Shown here one piece after another: positions 43,167 to 43,614 of a DNA stretch of 43,614 nt. Source of the DNA: Methylomonas rivi (GTDB taxonomy: Bacteria; Pseudomonadota; Gammaproteobacteria; Methylococcales; Methylomonadaceae); the NCBI RefSeq assembly GCF_024505165.1, contig NZ_JANIBK010000023.1, positions 1 to 43,614 on the forward strand. The letters run 5' to 3'. Position 1 is the first letter of the stretch; each line of letters begins with the position of its first letter. The notes under the pieces are model-generated. The model was not told the origin of the DNA. It made no database searches and saw nothing but the letters and a program-made list of their open reading frames with translations. The position numbers and the translations under genes were made by a program.

Positions 43167-43614
43167 TTAATCGAAAAAATCGAAACTCATTTGGCCGCCG
43201 GTCTCGGGCTTGCGAAACAAGTCGCTACGCAAGGGCGGCAAGCCTCCGTTCAGGCCCAATTTGCGGCAAATCAAGCGGAAACGTTGCGCAAGTAGATCGG
43301 CATAGACGCCGCTGCCGCTTTGCCGTCGGTGAAACGCCGCATCGTAAGCCTTGCCGCCCCGGCTGTCGCGGATGCGCTGCATCACGTGTTCGGCTTTCAG
43401 CGGAAAATGTCGGTGCAGCCATTCCTCGAATAAGTCCGCCACTTCCAGCGGCAGGCGCAGCAAAATGTATCCGGCGCTCAGCGCGCCGGCGGCATGAGCC
43501 GCCGAGACGATGGCTTCCAGCTCCGGGTCGGTCAATACAGGGATCAGCGGGGCCACCATCACCCCCGTCGGCACACCGGCCGCGCGTAAATGGGCCAGGG
43601 TTTCCAGGCGCCGT
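43167..43614 (-). CDS. PA0069-family radical SAM protein, C-terminal part (runs off the right edge)
   Basis: 149 codons at the C-terminal end. Recognisable segments are LRAAGVPTGVMVAPLIPVLT, ARELEAIVSAAHAAGA-like helix (here DPELEAIVSAAHAAGA), LPLEVADLFEEWLHRHFP and RDSRGGKAYD, ending in MSFDFFD. These match the C-terminal half of SplB-related PA0069-type proteins; the iron-sulphur CxxxCxxC motif lies beyond the window. The biochemical role of the family is not established. Confidence 0.85.
   Translation of the reverse strand, partial: RRLETLAHLRAAGVPTGVMVAPLIPVLTDPELEAIVSAAHAAGALSAGYILLRLPLEVADLFEEWLHRHFPLKAEHVMQRIRDSRGGKAYDAAFHRRQSGSGVYADLLAQRFRLICRKLGLNGGLPPLRSDLFRKPETGGQMSFDFFD

Noticed and set aside
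1-43614. CRISPR array, prophage or intact insertion sequence
   Set aside because: No regularly spaced repeats, phage structural genes or complete transposase were seen; only fragments near 11.4-11.7 kb and the integrase-less tRNA element.

Overview
The window reads as one piece of a gammaproteobacterial chromosome. The proteins resemble those of Methylococcales (Methylomonas-like methanotrophs). This rests on inference: MSHA pilus genes, a divergent bamE/fur pair, one LolC/E-type permease beside lolD, a rpoH of the classic 284-residue length, many PAS/GGDEF/HDOD signalling genes, and a PEP-CTERM-type sorting tail ending in the motif APIPASIWFF. No methane-oxidation gene is present to prove it.

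Layout. 1-2806 (minus) is the mshI-mshI2-mshJ-mshK-mshL part of an MSHA pilus operon. 2972-8139 (plus) is a metal-handling cluster: two small membrane proteins, a free-standing CxxC/CCxGC domain, a free-standing HMA_2-like protein, a Cu(I)-type P1B-ATPase and a DsbD_2/SafE-like membrane protein with a His/Met-rich N-terminus. After an SDR gene comes a 506-bp AT-rich gap holding three DnaA-box triads with identical internal spacing, a candidate replication origin. An ABC exporter and mobile-element debris follow. 11732-17232 (minus) is a four-gene signalling operon in which one sensor kinase precedes three receiver proteins with different outputs: HDOD, SpoIIE-type phosphatase and HD-GYP. bamE, fur, lolC and lolD follow, then an MCP-like protein, a GGDEF-EAL protein, and a histidine kinase carrying what looks like a complete blue-light LOV domain, paired with a NarL-type regulator.

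From 27.7 kb come DUF2062, a PepSY membrane protein with a possible Fur box, comEC, and a minus-strand OmpA-V4R-Roadblock-Roadblock operon. Then come fructosamine kinase and glnS, rpoH preceded by a canonical CIRCE element, and ychF. A tRNA-Met (CAT) gene is the attachment site of a 2,001-bp element bounded by perfect 97-bp direct repeats. The element carries an mqsRA toxin-antitoxin pair, a broken PEP-CTERM gene and another remnant, but no integrase. The window closes with a HAD hydrolase, a DUF2905 protein and the C-terminal part of a radical SAM protein.

Most worth following up: the metal-handling cluster, the DnaA-box triads, the LOV kinase, CIRCE at rpoH, the V4R/Roadblock operon and the tRNA-borne mqsRA element. 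All calls come from reading the sequence and remembered family motifs; no database search was run.
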